DNA from: Candidatus Defluviibacterium haderslevense
GTDB taxonomy: Bacteria > Bacteroidota > Bacteroidia > Chitinophagales > Saprospiraceae
Direction of reading: 5' to 3'
Length of the DNA stretch: 64,000 bases
NCBI GenBank assembly: GCA_016712225.1
Contig: JADJRL010000003.1
Span: 2,245,501 to 2,309,500 of the forward strand
The notes under the pieces are model-generated. The model was not told the origin of the DNA. It made no database searches and saw only the letters and a program-made list of their open reading frames with translations. Shown here piece after piece: positions 63,293-64,000 of the stretch; the stretch's first letter is position 1; each line of letters opens with the position of its first letter. The position numbers were made by a program, and so were the translations under genes.

Positions 63293-64000
63293 TTGAATAC
63301 AAATAAGAAATATCATTCTAAATTACTTTTGGTTGGTGAATATGCACTTTTAGTGGGTGGAGATGCCTTAAGTATTTGTTATGACACTTTTTATGGTGTG
63401 TGGCAATATGGAGTCCATGAATATCCCAGTTTGCATCCTTTATTGCATTATATTCGGAATCATGAAACTTTAAGTAAGATTATATTGCACTCTCAATTTG
63501 AAAATGAATTGTCTAAAGGATTGTTTTTCAAAAGTAATATTCCGGAAGGCTATGGATTAGGAAGTAGTGGGGCGTTGTGTGCAGCAGTTTTAGATCAATT
63601 TTCAAAAGCTCATTTTAAAGAATTAAATGAAATCAAATCGATTCTTGGAATGATGGAATCTTTTTTTCATGGACAGAGTTCCGGTTTAGATCCTTTAGTT
63701 TCTTATATGGATAAAACCTTATGGGTCAAGCACACTGGCTACGTTGAATTGATTCCTAATCATATTCAATTGAATGCAAAGAAATATTCTATTTCATTAT
63801 ATGATTCCGGCCAAAGACGTCATACAGAACAATTGGTAAATTTGTTTAAGGAAAAAATAAATTCAACTTTATTCCGTGAACTTTACCAACAAGAAATTAT
63901 TCAAGTGAATCATCATTTAATTGATGCCTTATTAAATCAGCATGAAGATTTAGTCATTCAAAATTGGAAACAATTGAGTATAAATAGTCTTAAGATTTAC
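63293..64000 (+). CDS. GHMP-family kinase (mevalonate-kinase-like), 3' end outside window
   Basis: The frame is open to the window edge with about 235 residues visible. The start is TTG at 63293 or GTG at 63284 (which adds METL-type residues); the -7 box at 63270 favours the later one. GHMP motifs: N-terminal LLLVGEYALLVGGDAL, ATP-binding loop IPEGYGLGSSGALCAAVLDQF, and SFFHGQSSGLDPLVSY with the catalytic-region acidic residue. The shortened N-terminal part and these motifs suggest a mevalonate or phosphomevalonate kinase of the isoprenoid pathway. Exact substrate uncertain. Confidence 0.75.
   Translation, partial: MNTNKKYHSKLLLVGEYALLVGGDALSICYDTFYGVWQYGVHEYPSLHPLLHYIRNHETLSKIILHSQFENELSKGLFFKSNIPEGYGLGSSGALCAAVLDQFSKAHFKELNEIKSILGMMESFFHGQSSGLDPLVSYMDKTLWVKHTGYVELIPNHIQLNAKKYSISLYDSGQRRHTEQLVNLFKEKINSTLFRELYQQEIIQVNHHLIDALLNQHEDLVIQNWKQLSINSLKIY

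Overview
This is 64 kb of AT-rich bacterial DNA (roughly one third G+C by eye) from a member of the Bacteroidota, most likely a Saprospiria/Chitinophagia-type organism. The evidence is the many secreted proteins with type IX secretion (T9SS) sorting domains of types A and B, two TonB-dependent receptors with N-terminal carboxypeptidase-like domains, a FISUMP lipoprotein, DUF4230/DUF1003/YceI-type genes, almost no Shine-Dalgarno sequences, and promoters with the Bacteroidota -7 box TAnnTTTG. I see no rRNA, tRNA, CRISPR array, prophage or insertion sequence.

Layout. 1-968: 3' part of a secreted metzincin-like protein with an altered zinc motif. 1619-8738: an operon of T9SS proteins around a TonB receptor, ending in a FISUMP lipoprotein. 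9055-14129: a two-gene operon (beta-helix protein with dockerin; 1134-residue Ig/cohesin/dockerin protein) closed by a hairpin terminator. 14397-26382: GH3-family enzyme, phosphatase-superfamily protein, second TonB receptor with its beta-helix partner, a PlcP/LpxH-type phosphodiesterase, a small unknown gene, and a convergent operon btaA-btaB-glycosyltransferase for betaine-lipid synthesis. 26719-33619: two very large secreted surface proteins. 33799-40942: mostly housekeeping or unknown genes (DUF4230, DUF3108, a flippase-like membrane protein, ruvC, yceI, a frameshifted Kelch gene, DUF1003, a c-type cytochrome lipoprotein with a barrel protein). 41734-46910: Gre-like protein, caspase-TPR protein, ECF sigma factor with a membrane TPR partner. 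47619-54575: three secreted T9SS hydrolase-type proteins. 54907-63999: esterase, anmK, two lipoproteins, prfA, a MacB-like permease, a membrane protein, a 2-oxo acid dehydrogenase E2 lacking its E3-binding domain, and a GHMP kinase cut by the window edge.

Main result. Seven transcription units in the first 26 kb are preceded by tandem heptamers of the type TAACAAT / TAATATT / TAACATT repeated every 11 bp, with the -7 box in nearly the same helical phase. This is the architecture of PhoB/OmpR-family operators. The units behind them are both TonB-receptor operons, the beta-helix/cohesin operon, GH3, the phosphatase-like gene, the PlcP-type phosphodiesterase and btaA-btaB-glycosyltransferase. 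Together they read as a phosphate-limitation regulon: scavenge organic phosphate at the surface, strip head groups from phospholipids, and rebuild the membrane with phosphorus-free betaine lipids and perhaps glycolipids. The operators and gene families are seen in the sequence; the phosphate link is inference. A second theme is a dispersed AATTACGAATT / ATTAACC repeat family present at three intergenic places.
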